Source: Gibbula magus (taxonomy: Eukaryota > Mollusca > Gastropoda > Trochida > Trochidae). From it: a stretch of 64,000 nucleotides of DNA. Position 1 is the first letter of the stretch, and each line of letters starts with the position of its first letter. The notes below the pieces were generated by a model that was not told the origin of the DNA, ran no database searches, and saw only the letters and a list, made by a program, of their open reading frames with translations. Below, one piece after another: positions 18,692-30,285 of the stretch. The stretch spans positions 72,964,622 to 73,028,621 of the forward strand of contig OW388294.1 of NCBI GenBank assembly GCA_936450465.1, written 5' to 3'. The translations under genes and the position numbers were made by a program.

Positions 18692-19084
18692 ATGAATCTC
18701 TATAGTACATGTATCATTGGCAATGAACCCGGTTTTTCTAGATCAACACGGAATGGTCAGAACATGTCCGATTCAACAAAGAACAGTGATGGTTATGAAC
18801 CCATGGAAAATCCACGTTTTAGCGATTCTTCCTGTTCAGTAAGGACCAGTGTGTATCATGGTCCCTTACAAAAACTTCAAATGTCTGAAAGACCTCGGCA
18901 AATTATGCAAGACTCTAGTCAGGAGGACATGTTGTTGAATGAAACTAGTCAACTATCAAAATCCCCAAGAAGCAAACCAGTTTTAGGCATCCGTGCTAAA
19001 ATAATTCAAGGCAACCTAGTTCAGAATGGGAATCAAGATATCTCATCAAGAAAGAATTTAGAAACATTGAGGCATTCGTCTTAG
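18692..19084 (+). CDS. ORF B of U7
   Basis: 130 codons with the ISSRKN-type frameshifted ending. Confidence 0.32.
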   Translation: MNLYSTCIIGNEPGFSRSTRNGQNMSDSTKNSDGYEPMENPRFSDSSCSVRTSVYHGPLQKLQMSERPRQIMQDSSQEDMLLNETSQLSKSPRSKPVLGIRAKIIQGNLVQNGNQDISSRKNLETLRHSS

Positions 19085-19566
19085 AGACTGTGACTGCTTT
19101 CAAAAGAGGAAGTTTTGGCTGAAAGACCATGCGGAAATCGGTCCATCCGGTCCACTAACAAACTTTCACAGTCGGCTAGTTGTTTTACAATCAAATATTT
19201 GATAGTGCTATGTTCTGAAAACTGTTGAGTTTGTAAAAATCCCATTGAAGCCAAATAAAAATACAATGATATTTCAATTGGTGTATATGATGTGTGATCT
19301 GGTATGTTCTCTAGTCAGAAAGTTCTGTTGTCTCCGTGTACATTGGCAAGTTCACTCAAGGAATAAAACCAAAGGAATATCAAATTGTTTTTCACTCTTT
19401 TATTATCTTTGTGTTCAACAAGGGTGACTTTCAATATTATAAAATAACCTTTCGCAAAGGCAAACAAAGTAATATCGCATATAATACATCAACAACATAG
19501 GATTATTGAAAATAGCAATGAAAATGAACAACAACACGATAACAAGGGTAAAGGTGACATTGCATG

Positions 19567-19938
19567 TCAGCACAGTGTACACTTGAATCCGTTTTTCATA
19601 TATGTTTTCAGTTCATGAGCAGATGAAACGGATATCACAGATTCTCCTTTCACGTGTGTGAATCTATTAAATGATGGTGCGTGCCATGGATATTTCTGAA
19701 GAGGTTTTCTCGTACTCTGCCTTGTTTGGATATTCCTCTGAAACTGACGTTGTCGTTGTACACGTGTGGAGTCTTCCTGACAGGCTGTGACAGTGTTATT
19801 CAGATCAGTAACCGAATCTCTCTTCCTGCAGCAGGCACAAGTGACGTTCGATGACACATGGCTCTCCAACCACATCTTAACCTTTTTCATGGCCTTTCGG
19901 GAACTGGAAGACATCTTAACATGTCCAGAGTATTCCAT
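19567..19938 (-). CDS. ORF A of U8
   Basis: 123 codons with N6H and P71Q. P71Q then marks nearly all class B units. Confidence 0.4.
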   Translation of the reverse strand: MEYSGHVKMSSSSRKAMKKVKMWLESHVSSNVTCACCRKRDSVTDLNNTVTACQEDSTRVQRQRQFQRNIQTRQSTRKPLQKYPWHAPSFNRFTHVKGESVISVSSAHELKTYMKNGFKCTLC

Positions 19939-20511
19939 TGTACGTGTACCAAAGGGTGTGTATAGTTTGAAGGATGAAGGTGAAATAATATCTTACAAAT
20001 ATCAGCTGCTTATATACACACTATCAAGACTGTCAAAACACAATGTGAGTAGTGTGAATGCACATGCAGTCAATCAGCACATTTTCGGCTATTTGTAAAG
20101 ATCAAAGGATTGTGATCAAAGGGGAAAGTCCGTCACTTTGATCACATATATTTGGCGGCTATACTTCAAAGAATACTTCAATAAATGAAGGTGATTGGTT
20201 TGAATTTTGATTCTTTTCTACTATCCGGTGCTATCCTTCTACAAATGGCTTTCGATCTCTTCTCCTTCTATTGAAATACAAATAATCCGATTGTGTAGAT
20301 AATAAACGCTTCTTTACACACTCTCATAATGTAAAAACGTACTCATTTATTTCGTTGTTTTAGGTAAAAAGATCATGTTACCAGGTAAGAGTATGTTTCG
20401 ATACATAAACTCATGTAATGAACGTGTGATTACGTGTCTTTTTTATGGTCTGGATATAAGACATTGACATCGTCGAACCCCTGTTAAACTCTTCATGTTC
20501 AGTCAGCAGTT

Positions 20512-20943
20512 ATGAATCTTTATAGTACATGTATCATTGGCAATGAACCCGGTTTTTCTAGATCAACACGGAATGGTTTGAACATGTCCGATTCAACAAA
20601 GAACAGTGATGGTTATGAACCCATGGAAAATCCACGTCTCAGCGATTCTTCCTGTTCAGTGAGGACCAGTGTGTTTCATGGTCCCTTACAAAAACTTCAA
20701 ATGTCTGAAAGACCTCGGCAAATTATGCAAGACTCTAGTCAGGAGGACATGTTGTTGAATGAAACTAGTCAACTATCAAAATCCCCAAGAAGCAAACCAG
20801 TTTTAGGCATCCGTGCTAAAATAATTCAAAGCATCCTAGTTCAGAATGGAAATCAAGATACCTTCATCAAGAAAGAATTTAGAAACATTGAGGCATTCGT
20901 CTTGGAGAATGTGACTGCTTTCAAAAGAGGAAGTTTTGGCTGA
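20512..20943 (+). CDS. ORF B of U8
   Basis: 143 codons with private Q-to-L (GLNMSD) and Y-to-F (VFHGP) changes shared with U18. Confidence 0.33.
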   Translation: MNLYSTCIIGNEPGFSRSTRNGLNMSDSTKNSDGYEPMENPRLSDSSCSVRTSVFHGPLQKLQMSERPRQIMQDSSQEDMLLNETSQLSKSPRSKPVLGIRAKIIQSILVQNGNQDTFIKKEFRNIEAFVLENVTAFKRGSFG

Positions 20944-21387
20944 AACACCATGCGGAAACCGGTCCATCCATTCCACAAACAAACTTTCACATTCGTCTAG
21001 TTGTTTTACAATCAAATATTTGATAGTGCTATGTTCTGAAAACTGTTGATTTTGTAAAAATCCCATTGAAGCAACATAAGAATACAATGATATTTCAATT
21101 GGTGTATATGATGTGTGATCTGGTATGTTCTCTAGTCAGAAAGTTATGTTGTCTCCGTGTACATTGGCAAGTTCACTCAAAGAATAAAAACAAATGTATA
21201 TCAACTTGTTTTTCACTCTTTTATTATATTTGTGTTCAACAAAGGTGACTTTCAATATTATAAAATAACCTTTCGCAAAGGAAAATAAAGTAACATCGCA
21301 TACAATACATCAACAACATAGGATTATTGAAAATAGCAATGAAAATGAACAACAACACGATAACAAGGGTAAAGGTGACATTACATG

Positions 21388-21759
21388 TCAGCACAGTGTA
21401 CACTTGAATCCGTTTTTCATATATGTTTTCAGTTCATGAGCAGATGATACGGATATCACAGATTCTCCTTTCACATGTGTGAATCTATTAAATGATGGTG
21501 CGGGCCATGGATATTTCTGAAGAGGTTTTCTCGTACTCTGCCTTGTTTGGATATTCCTCTGAAACTGACGTTGTCGTTGTACACGTGTAGAGTCTTCCTG
21601 ACAGGCTGTGACAGTGTTATTCAGATCAGTAACTGAATCTCTCTTCCTGCAGCAGGCACAAGTGACGTTCGATGACACATGGCTCTCCAACCACATCTTA
21701 ACCTTTTTCATGGCCTTTCGGGAACTGGAAGACATCTTAACATTTCCAGAGTTTTCCAT
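21388..21759 (-). CDS. ORF A of U9
   Basis: 123 codons with Y3N, P71Q and H86P. Confidence 0.4.
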   Translation of the reverse strand: MENSGNVKMSSSSRKAMKKVKMWLESHVSSNVTCACCRKRDSVTDLNNTVTACQEDSTRVQRQRQFQRNIQTRQSTRKPLQKYPWPAPSFNRFTHVKGESVISVSSAHELKTYMKNGFKCTLC

Positions 21760-22332
21760 TTTACGTGTAGCAAAGGGTGTGTATAGTTTGAAGGATGAAG
21801 GTGAAATAATATATTACCAATATCAGCTGCTTATATACACACCATCAAGACTGTCAAAACACAATGTGAGTAGTGTGAATGCACATGCAGTCAATCAGCA
21901 CATTTTCCGCTATTTGTAAAGATCAAAGGATTGTGATCAAAGGGGAAAGTCCGTCACTTTGATCACATGAATTTGGCGGCTATACTTCAAAGAATACTTC
22001 AATTAATGAAGGTGATTGGTTTGAATGTTGATTCTTTTCTACTATCCGTTGCTATCCTTCTACAAATGGCTTTCGATCTCTTCTCCTTCTATTGAAATAC
22101 AAATAATCCGATTGTGTAGACAAAAAACGCTTCTTTACACACTCTCATATTGTAAAAACGTACTCATTTATTTCGTTGTTTTAGGTAAAAAGATCATGTT
22201 ACCAGGTAAGAGTATGTTTCGATACATAAACTCATGTAATGAACGTGTGATTACGTGTCTTTTTTATGGTCTGGATATAAGACAGTGACATCGTCGAACC
22301 CCTGTTAAACTCTTCATGTTCAGTGAGCAGTT

Positions 22333-22821
22333 ATGAATCTTTATAGTACATGTATCATTGGCAATGAACCCGGTTTTTCTAGATCAACACGGAATGGTCA
22401 GAACATGTCCGATTCAACAAAGAACAGTGATGGTTATGAACCCATGGAAAATCCACGTCTCAGCCATTCTTCCTGTTCAGTGAGGACCAGTGTGTATCAT
22501 GGTCCCTTACAAAAACTTCAAATGTCTGAAAGACCTCGGCAAATTATGCAAGACTCTAGTCAGGAGGACATGTTGTTGAATGAAACTAGTCAACTATCAA
22601 AATCCCCAAGAAGCAAACCAGTTTTAGGCATCCGTGCTAAAATAATTCAAAGCAACCTAGTTCAGAATGGAAATCAAGATACCTTCATCAAGAAAGAATT
22701 TAGAAACATTGAGGCATTCGTCTTGGAGAATGTGACTGCTTTCAAAAGAGGAAGTTTTGGCAGAAAGACCATGCGGAAATCGGTCCATCCATTCCACAAA
22801 CAAACTTTCACAGTCGTCTAG
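22333..22821 (+). CDS. ORF B of U9, 162-codon form
   Basis: AGA at codon 144 extends the frame. It keeps CAG at codon 77, where its segment partner U19 has TAG. Confidence 0.33.
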   Translation: MNLYSTCIIGNEPGFSRSTRNGQNMSDSTKNSDGYEPMENPRLSHSSCSVRTSVYHGPLQKLQMSERPRQIMQDSSQEDMLLNETSQLSKSPRSKPVLGIRAKIIQSNLVQNGNQDTFIKKEFRNIEAFVLENVTAFKRGSFGRKTMRKSVHPFHKQTFTVV

Positions 22822-23208
22822 TTGTTTTACAATCAAATATTTGATAGTGCTATGTTCTGAAAACTGTTGAGTTTGTAAAAATCCCATTGAAGCCAAATAA
22901 AAATACAATGATATTTCAATTGGTGTATATGATGTGTGATCTGGTATTTTCTCTAGTCAGAAAGTTATGTTGTCTCCGTGTACATTGACAAGTTCACTCA
23001 ATGAATAAAAACAAAGGAATATCAAATTGTTTTTCACTCTTTTATTATCTTTGTGTTCAACAAAGGTGACTTTCAATATTATAAAATAACCTTTCTCAAA
23101 GGCAAACAAAGTAATATCGCATATAATACATCAACAACATAGGATTATTGAAAATAGCAATGAAAATGAACAACAACACGATAACAAGGGTAAAGGTGAC
23201 ATTGCATG

Positions 23209-23580
23209 TCAGCACAGTGTACACTTGAATCCGTTTTTCATATATGTTTTCAGTTCATGAGCAGATGAAACGGATATCACAGATTCTCCTTTCACGTGTG
23301 TGAATCTATTAAATGATGGTGCGTGCCATGGATATTTCTGAAGAGGTTTTCTCGTACTCTGCCTTGTTGGGATATTCCTCTGAAACTGACGTTGTCGTTG
23401 TACACGTGTGGAGTCTTCCTGACAGGCTGTGACAGTGTTATTCAGATCAGTAACTGAATCTCTCTTCCTGCAGCAGGCACAAGTGACGTTCGATGACACA
23501 TGGCTCTCCAACCACATCTTAACCTTTTTCATGGCCTTTCGGGAACTGGAAGACATCTTAACATGTCCAGAGTATTCCAT
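23209..23580 (-). CDS. ORF A of U10
   Basis: 123 codons with N6H only. Confidence 0.4.
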   Translation of the reverse strand: MEYSGHVKMSSSSRKAMKKVKMWLESHVSSNVTCACCRKRDSVTDLNNTVTACQEDSTRVQRQRQFQRNIPTRQSTRKPLQKYPWHAPSFNRFTHVKGESVISVSSAHELKTYMKNGFKCTLC

Positions 23581-24123
23581 TGTACGTGTACCAAAGGGTG
23601 TGTATAGTTTGAAGGATGAAGGTGAAATAATATCTTACAAATATCAGCTGCTTATATACACACTATCAAGACTGTCAAAACACAATGTGAGTAGTGTGAA
23701 TGCACATGCAGTCAATCATCACATTTTCGGCTATTTGTAAAGATCAAAGGATTGTGATCAAAGGGGAAAGTCCGTCACTTTGATCACATGCATTTGGCGG
23801 CAATACTTCAAAGAATACTTCAATTAATGAAGGTGATTGGTTTGAATGTTGATTCTTTTCTACTATCCGTTGCTATCCTTCTACAATTGGCTTTTGATCT
23901 CTTCTCCTTCTATTGAAATACAAATAATCCGATTGTGTAGATAATATACGCTTCTTTACACACTCTCATATTTTAAAAACGTACTCATTTATTTCGTTGT
24001 TAAAAGATCATGTTACCAGGTAAGAGTATGTTTCGATACATATAATCTCATTTGTTATGGTCTGGATATAAGACATTGACATCGTCGAACCCCTGTTAAA
24101 CTCTTCATGTTCAGTCAGCAGTT

Positions 24124-24555
24124 ATGAATCTTTATAGTACATGTATCATTGGCAATGAACCCGGTTTTTCTAGATCAACACGGAATGGTCAGAAGATGTC
24201 CGATTCAACAAAGAACAGTGATGGTTATGAACCCATGGAAAATCCACGTCTCAGCCATTCTTCCTGTTCAGTAAGGACCAGTGTGTATCATGGTCCCTCA
24301 CAAAAACTTCAAATGTCTGAAAGACCTCGGCAAATTATGCAAGACTCTAGTCAGGAGGACATGTTGTTGAATGAAACTAGTCAACTATCAAAATCCCCAA
24401 GAAGCAAACCAGTTTTAGGCATCCGTGCTAAAATAATTCAAAGCAACCTAGTTCAGAATGGAAATCAAGATACCTTCATCAAGAAAGAATTTAGAAACAT
24501 TGAGGTATTCGTCTTTGAGAATGTAACAGCTTTCAAAAGAGGAAGTTTTGGCTGA
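24124..24555 (+). CDS. ORF B of U10
   Basis: 143 codons, ending in the VFENVTAFKRG form as in U1 and U2. Confidence 0.33.
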   Translation: MNLYSTCIIGNEPGFSRSTRNGQKMSDSTKNSDGYEPMENPRLSHSSCSVRTSVYHGPSQKLQMSERPRQIMQDSSQEDMLLNETSQLSKSPRSKPVLGIRAKIIQSNLVQNGNQDTFIKKEFRNIEVFVFENVTAFKRGSFG

Positions 24556-24997
24556 AAGACCATGCGGAAATCGGTCCATCCAGTCCACAAACAAACTTTC
24601 ACAGTCGTCTAGTTGTTTTACAATCAAATATTTGATAGTGCTATGTTCTGAAAACTGTTGATTTTGTAAAAATCCCATTGAAGCCAAATAAAAATACAAT
24701 GATTTTTCAATTGGTGTATATGATGTGTGATCTGGTATTTTCTCTAGTCAGAAAGTTGTGTTGTCTCCGTGTACATTGACAAGTTCACTCAAGGAATAAA
24801 AACAAAGGAATATCAAATTGTTTTTCACTCTTTTATTATCTGTGTTCAACAAAGGTGACTTTCAATATTATAAAATAACCTTTCGCAAAGGCAAACAAAG
24901 TAATATCGCATATAATACATCAACAACATAGGATTATTGAAAATAGCAATGAAAATGAACAACAACACGATAACAAGGGTAAAGGTGACATTGCATG

Positions 24998-25369
24998 TCA
25001 GCACAGTGTACACTTCAATCCGTTTTTCATATATGTTTTCAGTTCATGAGCAGATGAAACGGATATCACAGATTCTCCTTTCACGTGTGTGAATCTATTA
25101 AATGATGGTGCGTGCCATGGATATTTCTGAAGAGGTTTTCTCGTACTCTGCCTTGTTGGGATATTCCTCTGAAACTGACGTTGTCGTTGTACACGTGTGG
25201 AGTCTTCCTGACAGGCTGTGACAGTGTTATTCAGATCAGTAACTGAATCTCTCTTCCTGCAGCAGGCACAAGTGACGTTCGATGACACATGGCTCTCCAA
25301 CCACATCTTAACCTTTTTCATGGCCTTTCGGGAACTGGAAGACATCTTAACATGTCCAGAGTATTCCAT
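24998..25369 (-). CDS. ORF A of U11
   Basis: 123 codons with N6H and F118L. Confidence 0.4.
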   Translation of the reverse strand: MEYSGHVKMSSSSRKAMKKVKMWLESHVSSNVTCACCRKRDSVTDLNNTVTACQEDSTRVQRQRQFQRNIPTRQSTRKPLQKYPWHAPSFNRFTHVKGESVISVSSAHELKTYMKNGLKCTLC

Positions 25370-25910
25370 TGTACGTGTACCAAAGGGTGTGTATAGTTTG
25401 AAGGATGAAGGTGAAATAATATCTTACAAATATCAGCTGCTTATATACACACTATCAAGACTGTCAAAACACAATGTGAGTAGTGTGAATGCACATGCAG
25501 TCAATCATCACATTTTCGGCTATTTGTAAAGATCAAAGGATTGTGATCAAAGGGGAAAGTCCGTCACTTTGATCACATGCATTTGGCGGCAATACTTCAA
25601 AGAATACTTCAATTAATGAAGGTGATTGGTTTGAATGTTGATTCTTTTCTACTATCCGTTGCTATCCTTCTACAACTGGCTTTTGATCTCTTCTCCTTCT
25701 ATTGAAATACAAATAATCCGATTGTGTAGATAATATACGCTTCTGTACACACTCTCATATTGTAAAAACGTACTCATTTATTTCGTTGTTAAAAGATCAT
25801 GTTACCAGGTAAGAGTATGTTTCGATACATAAACTCATTTTTTATGGTCTGGATATAAGACATTGACATCGTCGAACCCCTGTTAAACTCTTCATGTTCA
25901 GTCAGCAGTT

Positions 25911-26303
25911 ATGAATCTTTATAGTACATGTATCATTGGCAATGAACCCGGTTTTTCTAGATCAACACGGAATGGTCAGAACATGTCCGATTCAAAAAAG
26001 AACAGTGATGGTTATGAACCCATGGAAAATCCACGTTTTAGCGATTCTTCCTGTTCAGTAAGGACCAGTGTATATCATGGTCCCTTACAAAAACTTCAAA
26101 TGTCTGAAAGAACTCGGCAAATTATGCAAGACTCTAGTCAGGAGGACATGTTGTTGAATGAAACTAGTCAACTATCAAAATCCCCAAGAAGCAAACCAGT
26201 TTTAGGCATCCGTGCTAAAATAATTCAAGGCAACCTAGTTCAGAATGGAAATAAAGATATCTCATCAAGAAAGAATTTAGAAACATTGAGGCATTCGTCT
26301 TAA
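25911..26303 (+). CDS. ORF B of U11
   Basis: 130 codons with the ISSRKN-type ending, plus T-to-K (DSKKNS) and P-to-T (ERTRQ) changes. Confidence 0.32.
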   Translation: MNLYSTCIIGNEPGFSRSTRNGQNMSDSKKNSDGYEPMENPRFSDSSCSVRTSVYHGPLQKLQMSERTRQIMQDSSQEDMLLNETSQLSKSPRSKPVLGIRAKIIQGNLVQNGNKDISSRKNLETLRHSS

Positions 26304-26785
26304 AGACTGTGACTGCTTTCAAAAGAGGAAGTTTTGGCTGAAAGACCATGCGGAAATCGGTCCATCCGTTCCACACACAAACTTTCACAGTCGTCTAGTT
26401 GTTTTACAATCAAATATTTGATAGTGCTATGTTCTGAAAACTGTTGAGTTTGTAAAAATCCCATTGAAGCCAAATAAAAATACAATGATATTTCAATTGG
26501 TGTATATGATGTGTGATCTGGTATTTTCTCTAGTCAGAAAGTTATGTTGTCTCCGTGTACATTGACAAGTTCACTCAAGGAATAAAAACAAAGGAATATC
26601 AAATTGTTTTTCACTCTTTTATTATCTTTGTGTTCAACCAAGGTGACTTTCAATATTATAAAATAACCTTTCTCAAAGGCAAACAAAGTAATATCGCATA
26701 TAATACATCAACAACATAGGATTATTGAAAATAGCAATGAAAATGAACAACAACACGATAACAAGGGTAAAGGTGACATTGCATG

Positions 26786-27157
26786 TCAGCACAGTGTACA
26801 CTTGAATCCGTTTTTCATATATGTTTTCAGTTCATGAGCAGATGAAACGGATATCACAGATTCTCCTTTCACATGTGTGAATCTATTAAATGATGGTGCG
26901 TGCCATGGATATTTCTGAAGAGGTTTTCTCGTACTCTGCCTTGTTGGGATATTCCTCTGAAACTGACGTTGTCGTTGTACACGTGTGGAGTCTTCCTGAC
27001 AGGCTGTGACAGTGTTATTCAGATCAGTAACTGAATCTCTCTTCCTGCAGCAGGCACAAGTGACGTTCGATGACACATGGCTCTCCAACCACATCTTAAC
27101 CTTTTTCATGGCCTTTCGGGAACTGGAAGACATCTTAACATTTCCAGAGTATTCCAT
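26786..27157 (-). CDS. ORF A of U12
   Basis: 123 codons, same protein as U1. Confidence 0.4.
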   Translation of the reverse strand: MEYSGNVKMSSSSRKAMKKVKMWLESHVSSNVTCACCRKRDSVTDLNNTVTACQEDSTRVQRQRQFQRNIPTRQSTRKPLQKYPWHAPSFNRFTHVKGESVISVSSAHELKTYMKNGFKCTLC

Positions 27158-27698
27158 TGTACGTGTACCAAAGGGTGTGTATAGTTTGAAGGATGAAGGT
27201 GAAATAATATCTTACAAATATCAGCTGCTTATATACACACTATCAAGACTGTCAAAACACAATGTGAGTAGTGTGAATGCACATGCAGTCAATCAGCACA
27301 TTTTCCGCTATTTGTAAAGATCAAAGGATTGTGATCAAAGGGGAAAGTCCGTCACTTTGATCACATGAATTTGGCGGCTATACTTCAAAGAATACTTCAA
27401 TTAATGAAGGTGATTGGTTTGAATTTTGATTCTTTTCTACTATCCGGTGCTATCCTTCTACAACTGGCTTTTGATCTCTTCTCCTTCTATTGAAATACAA
27501 ATAATCCGATTGTGTAGATAATATACGCTTCTGTACACACTCTCATATTGTAAAAACGTACTCATTTATTTCGTTGTTAAAAGATCATGTTACCAGGTAA
27601 GAGTATGTTTCGATACATAAACTCATTTTTTATGGTCTGGATATAAGACATTGACATCGTCGAACCCCTGTTAAACTCTTCATGTTCAGTGAGCAGTT

Positions 27699-28130
27699 AT
27701 GAATCTTTATAGTACATGTATCATTGGCAATGAACCCGGTTTTTCTAGATCAACACGGAATGGTCAGAAGATGTCCGATTCAACAAAGAACAGTGATGGT
27801 TATGAACCCATGGAAAATCCACGTCTCAGCGATTCTTCCTGTTCAGTGAGGACCAGTGTGTATCATGGTCCCTCACAAAAACTTCAAATGTCTGAAAGAC
27901 CTCGGCAAATTATGCAAGACTCTAGTCAGGAGGACATGTTGTTGAATGAAACTAGTCAACTATCAAAATCCCCAAGAAGCAAACCAGTTTTAGGCATCCG
28001 TGCTAAAATAATTCAAAGCAACCTAGTTCAGAATGGAAATCAAGATACTTTCATCAAGAAAGAATTTAGAAACATTGAGGCATTCGTCTTAGTGAATGTG
28101 ACTGCTTTCAAAAGAGGAAGTTTTGGCTGA
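27699..28130 (+). CDS. ORF B of U12
   Basis: 143 codons with the VLVNVTAF ending. Confidence 0.33.
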   Translation: MNLYSTCIIGNEPGFSRSTRNGQKMSDSTKNSDGYEPMENPRLSDSSCSVRTSVYHGPSQKLQMSERPRQIMQDSSQEDMLLNETSQLSKSPRSKPVLGIRAKIIQSNLVQNGNQDTFIKKEFRNIEAFVLVNVTAFKRGSFG

Positions 28131-28574
28131 AAGACCATGCGGAAATCGGTCCATCCAGTCCACAAACAAACTTTCACAGTCGTCTAGTTGTTTTACAATC
28201 AAATATTTGATAGTGCTATGTTCTGAAAACTGTTGATTTTGTAAAAATCCCATTGAAGCCAAATAAAAATACAATGATTTTTCAATTGGTGTATATGATG
28301 TGTGATCTGGTATTTTCTCTAGTCAGAAAGTTATGTTGTCTCCGTGTACATTGACAAGTTCACTCAAGGAATAAAAACAAAGGAATATCAAATTGTTTTT
28401 CACTCTTTTATTATATTTGTGTTCAACAAAGGTGACTTTCAATATTATAAAATAACCTTTCGCAAAGGCAAACAAAGTAATATCGAATACAATACATCAA
28501 CAACATAGGATTATTGAAAATAGCAATGAAAATGAACAACAACACGATAACAAGGGTAAAGGTGACATTGCATG

Positions 28575-28946
28575 TCAGCACAGTGTACACTTGAATCCGT
28601 TTTTCATATATGTTTTCAGTTCATGAGCAGATGAAACGGATATCACAGATTCTCCTTTCACGTGTGTGAATCTATTAAATGATGGTGCGTGCCATGGATA
28701 TTTCTGAAGAGGTTTTCTCGTACTCTGCCTTGTTGGGATATTCCTCTGAAACTGACGTTGTCGTTGTACACGTGTGGAGTCTTCCTGACAGGCTGTGACA
28801 GTGTTATTCAGATCAGTAACTGAATCTCTCTTCCTGCAGCAGGCACAAGTGACGTTCGATGACACATGGCTCTCCAACCACATCTTAACCTTTTTCATGG
28901 CCTTTCGGGAACTGGAAGACATCTTAACATTTCCAGAGTATTCCAT
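28575..28946 (-). CDS. ORF A of U13
   Basis: 123 codons, same protein as U1, its duplicate. Confidence 0.4.
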   Translation of the reverse strand: MEYSGNVKMSSSSRKAMKKVKMWLESHVSSNVTCACCRKRDSVTDLNNTVTACQEDSTRVQRQRQFQRNIPTRQSTRKPLQKYPWHAPSFNRFTHVKGESVISVSSAHELKTYMKNGFKCTLC

Positions 28947-29487
28947 TGTACGTGTACCAAAGGGTGTGTATAGTTTGAAGGATGAAGGTGAAATAATATC
29001 TTACAAATATCAGCTGCTTATATACACACTATCAAGACTGTCAAAACACAATGTGAGTAGTGTGAATGCACATGCAGTCAATCAGCACATTTTCCGCTAT
29101 TTGTAAAGATCAAAGGATTGTGATCAAAGGGGAAAGTCCGTCACTTTGATCACATGAATTTGGCGGCTATACTTCAAAGAATACTTCAATTAATGAAGGT
29201 GATTGGTTTGAATTTTGATTCTTTTCTACTATCCGGTGCTATCCTTCTACAACTGGCTTTTGATCTCTTCTCCTTCTATTGAAATACAAATAATCCGATT
29301 GTGTAGATAATATACGCTTCTGTACACACTCTCATATTGTAAAAACGTACTCATTTATTTCGTTGTTAAAAGATCATGTTACCAGGTAAGAGTATGTTTC
29401 GATACATTAACTCATTTTTTATGGTCTGGATATAAGACATTGACATCGTCGAACCCCTGTTAAACTCTTCATGTTCAGTCAGCAGTT

Positions 29488-29976
29488 ATGAATCTTTATA
29501 GTACATGTATCATTGGCAATGAACCCGGTTTTTCTAGATCAACACGGAATGGTCAGAACATGTCCGATTCAACAAAGAACAGTGATGGTTATGAACCCAT
29601 GGAAAATCCACGTCTCAGCGATTCTTCCTGTTCAGTGAGGACCAGTGTGTATCATGGTCCCTCACAAAAACTTCAAATGTCTGAAAGACCTCGGCAAATT
29701 ATGCAAGACTCTAGTCAGGAGGACATGTTGTTGAATGAAACTAGTCAACTATCAAAATCCCCAAGAAGCAAACCAGTTTTAGGCATCCGTGCTAAAATAA
29801 TTCAAAGCAACCTAGTTCAGAATGGAAATCAAGATACCTTCATCAAGAAAGAATTTAGAAACATTGAGGCATTCGTCTTAGTGAATGTGACTGCTTTCAA
29901 AAGAGGAAGTTTTGGCAGAAAGACCATGCGGAAATCGGTCCATCCAGTCCACAAACAAACTTTCACAGTCGTCTAG
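29488..29976 (+). CDS. ORF B of U13, 162-codon form
   Basis: AGA at codon 144. Otherwise it is close to U12. Confidence 0.33.
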   Translation: MNLYSTCIIGNEPGFSRSTRNGQNMSDSTKNSDGYEPMENPRLSDSSCSVRTSVYHGPSQKLQMSERPRQIMQDSSQEDMLLNETSQLSKSPRSKPVLGIRAKIIQSNLVQNGNQDTFIKKEFRNIEAFVLVNVTAFKRGSFGRKTMRKSVHPVHKQTFTVV

Positions 29977-30285
29977 TTGTTTTACAATCAAATATTTGAT
30001 AGTGCTATGTTCTGAAAACTGTTGATTTTGTAAAAATCCCATTGAAGCCAAATAAAAATACAATGATTTTTCAATTGGTGTATATGATGTGTGATCTGGT
30101 ATTTTCTCTAGTCAGAAAGTTATGTTGTCTCCGTGTACATTGACAAGTTCACTCAAGGAATAAAAACAAAGGAATATCAAATTGTTTTTCACTCTTTTAT
30201 TATATTTGTGTTCAACAAAGGTGACTTTCAATATTATAAAATAACCTTTCGCAAAGGCAAACAAAGTAATATCGAATACAATACA

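Larger units (their letters stand above)
17734..19523 (+). repeat. Array unit U7 (class A, 1,790 bp)
   Basis: The phasing motif is mutated to ATGTACAAC. The right half of this unit, with the ISSRKN frame in ORF B and the GTCGGCTAG variant, matches the right half of U17. Confidence 0.95.
19524..21344 (+). repeat. Array unit U8 (class B, 1,821 bp)
   Basis: First class B unit in the window. It carries the extra 7 bp that complete GTTTTAG|GTAAAAAG and the extra 25 bp near 20,416. It pairs with U18 at an offset of 24,861. Confidence 0.95.
1..22780 (+). repeat. Large duplicated segment, copy 1
   Basis: U1 to part of U9, matching 28,532-47,640. The offset is about 28,530 on the left of the LINE and 28,528 to 28,527 on its right, then 24,861 from U7/U8 onward. 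The right boundary is approximate. The left boundary is outside the window. Confidence 0.9.
21345..23165 (+). repeat. Array unit U9 (class B, 1,821 bp)
   Basis: It matches U19 up to about 22,780. Beyond that, its 3' part has class A variants, so the edge of the large duplicated segment lies inside this unit. Confidence 0.95.
23166..24954 (+). repeat. Array unit U10 (class A, 1,789 bp)
   Basis: The plus-strand ORF B tail and opposite-strand frame match U1 at an offset of 23,167, so part of it is closest to U1. Confidence 0.95.
24955..26742 (+). repeat. Array unit U11 (class A, 1,788 bp)
   Basis: A mosaic unit. ORF A carries F118L as in U2 and U7. ORF B has the frameshifted ISSRKN ending seen in U3, U7, U15 and U17. 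Confidence 0.95.
26743..28531 (+). repeat. Array unit U12 (class A, 1,789 bp)
   Basis: Nearly identical to U13, sharing GAATACAATACATC at the 3' end and TTAGTGAATG in ORF B. It is the last unit before the second segment copy. Confidence 0.95.

Noticed and set aside
22025..22288. 87-codon plus-strand frame in some class B units
   Set aside because: It depends on GACAAAAAACGC replacing GATAATATACGC, which removes a stop. It is closed in most units and spans the plus-strand TATA region.
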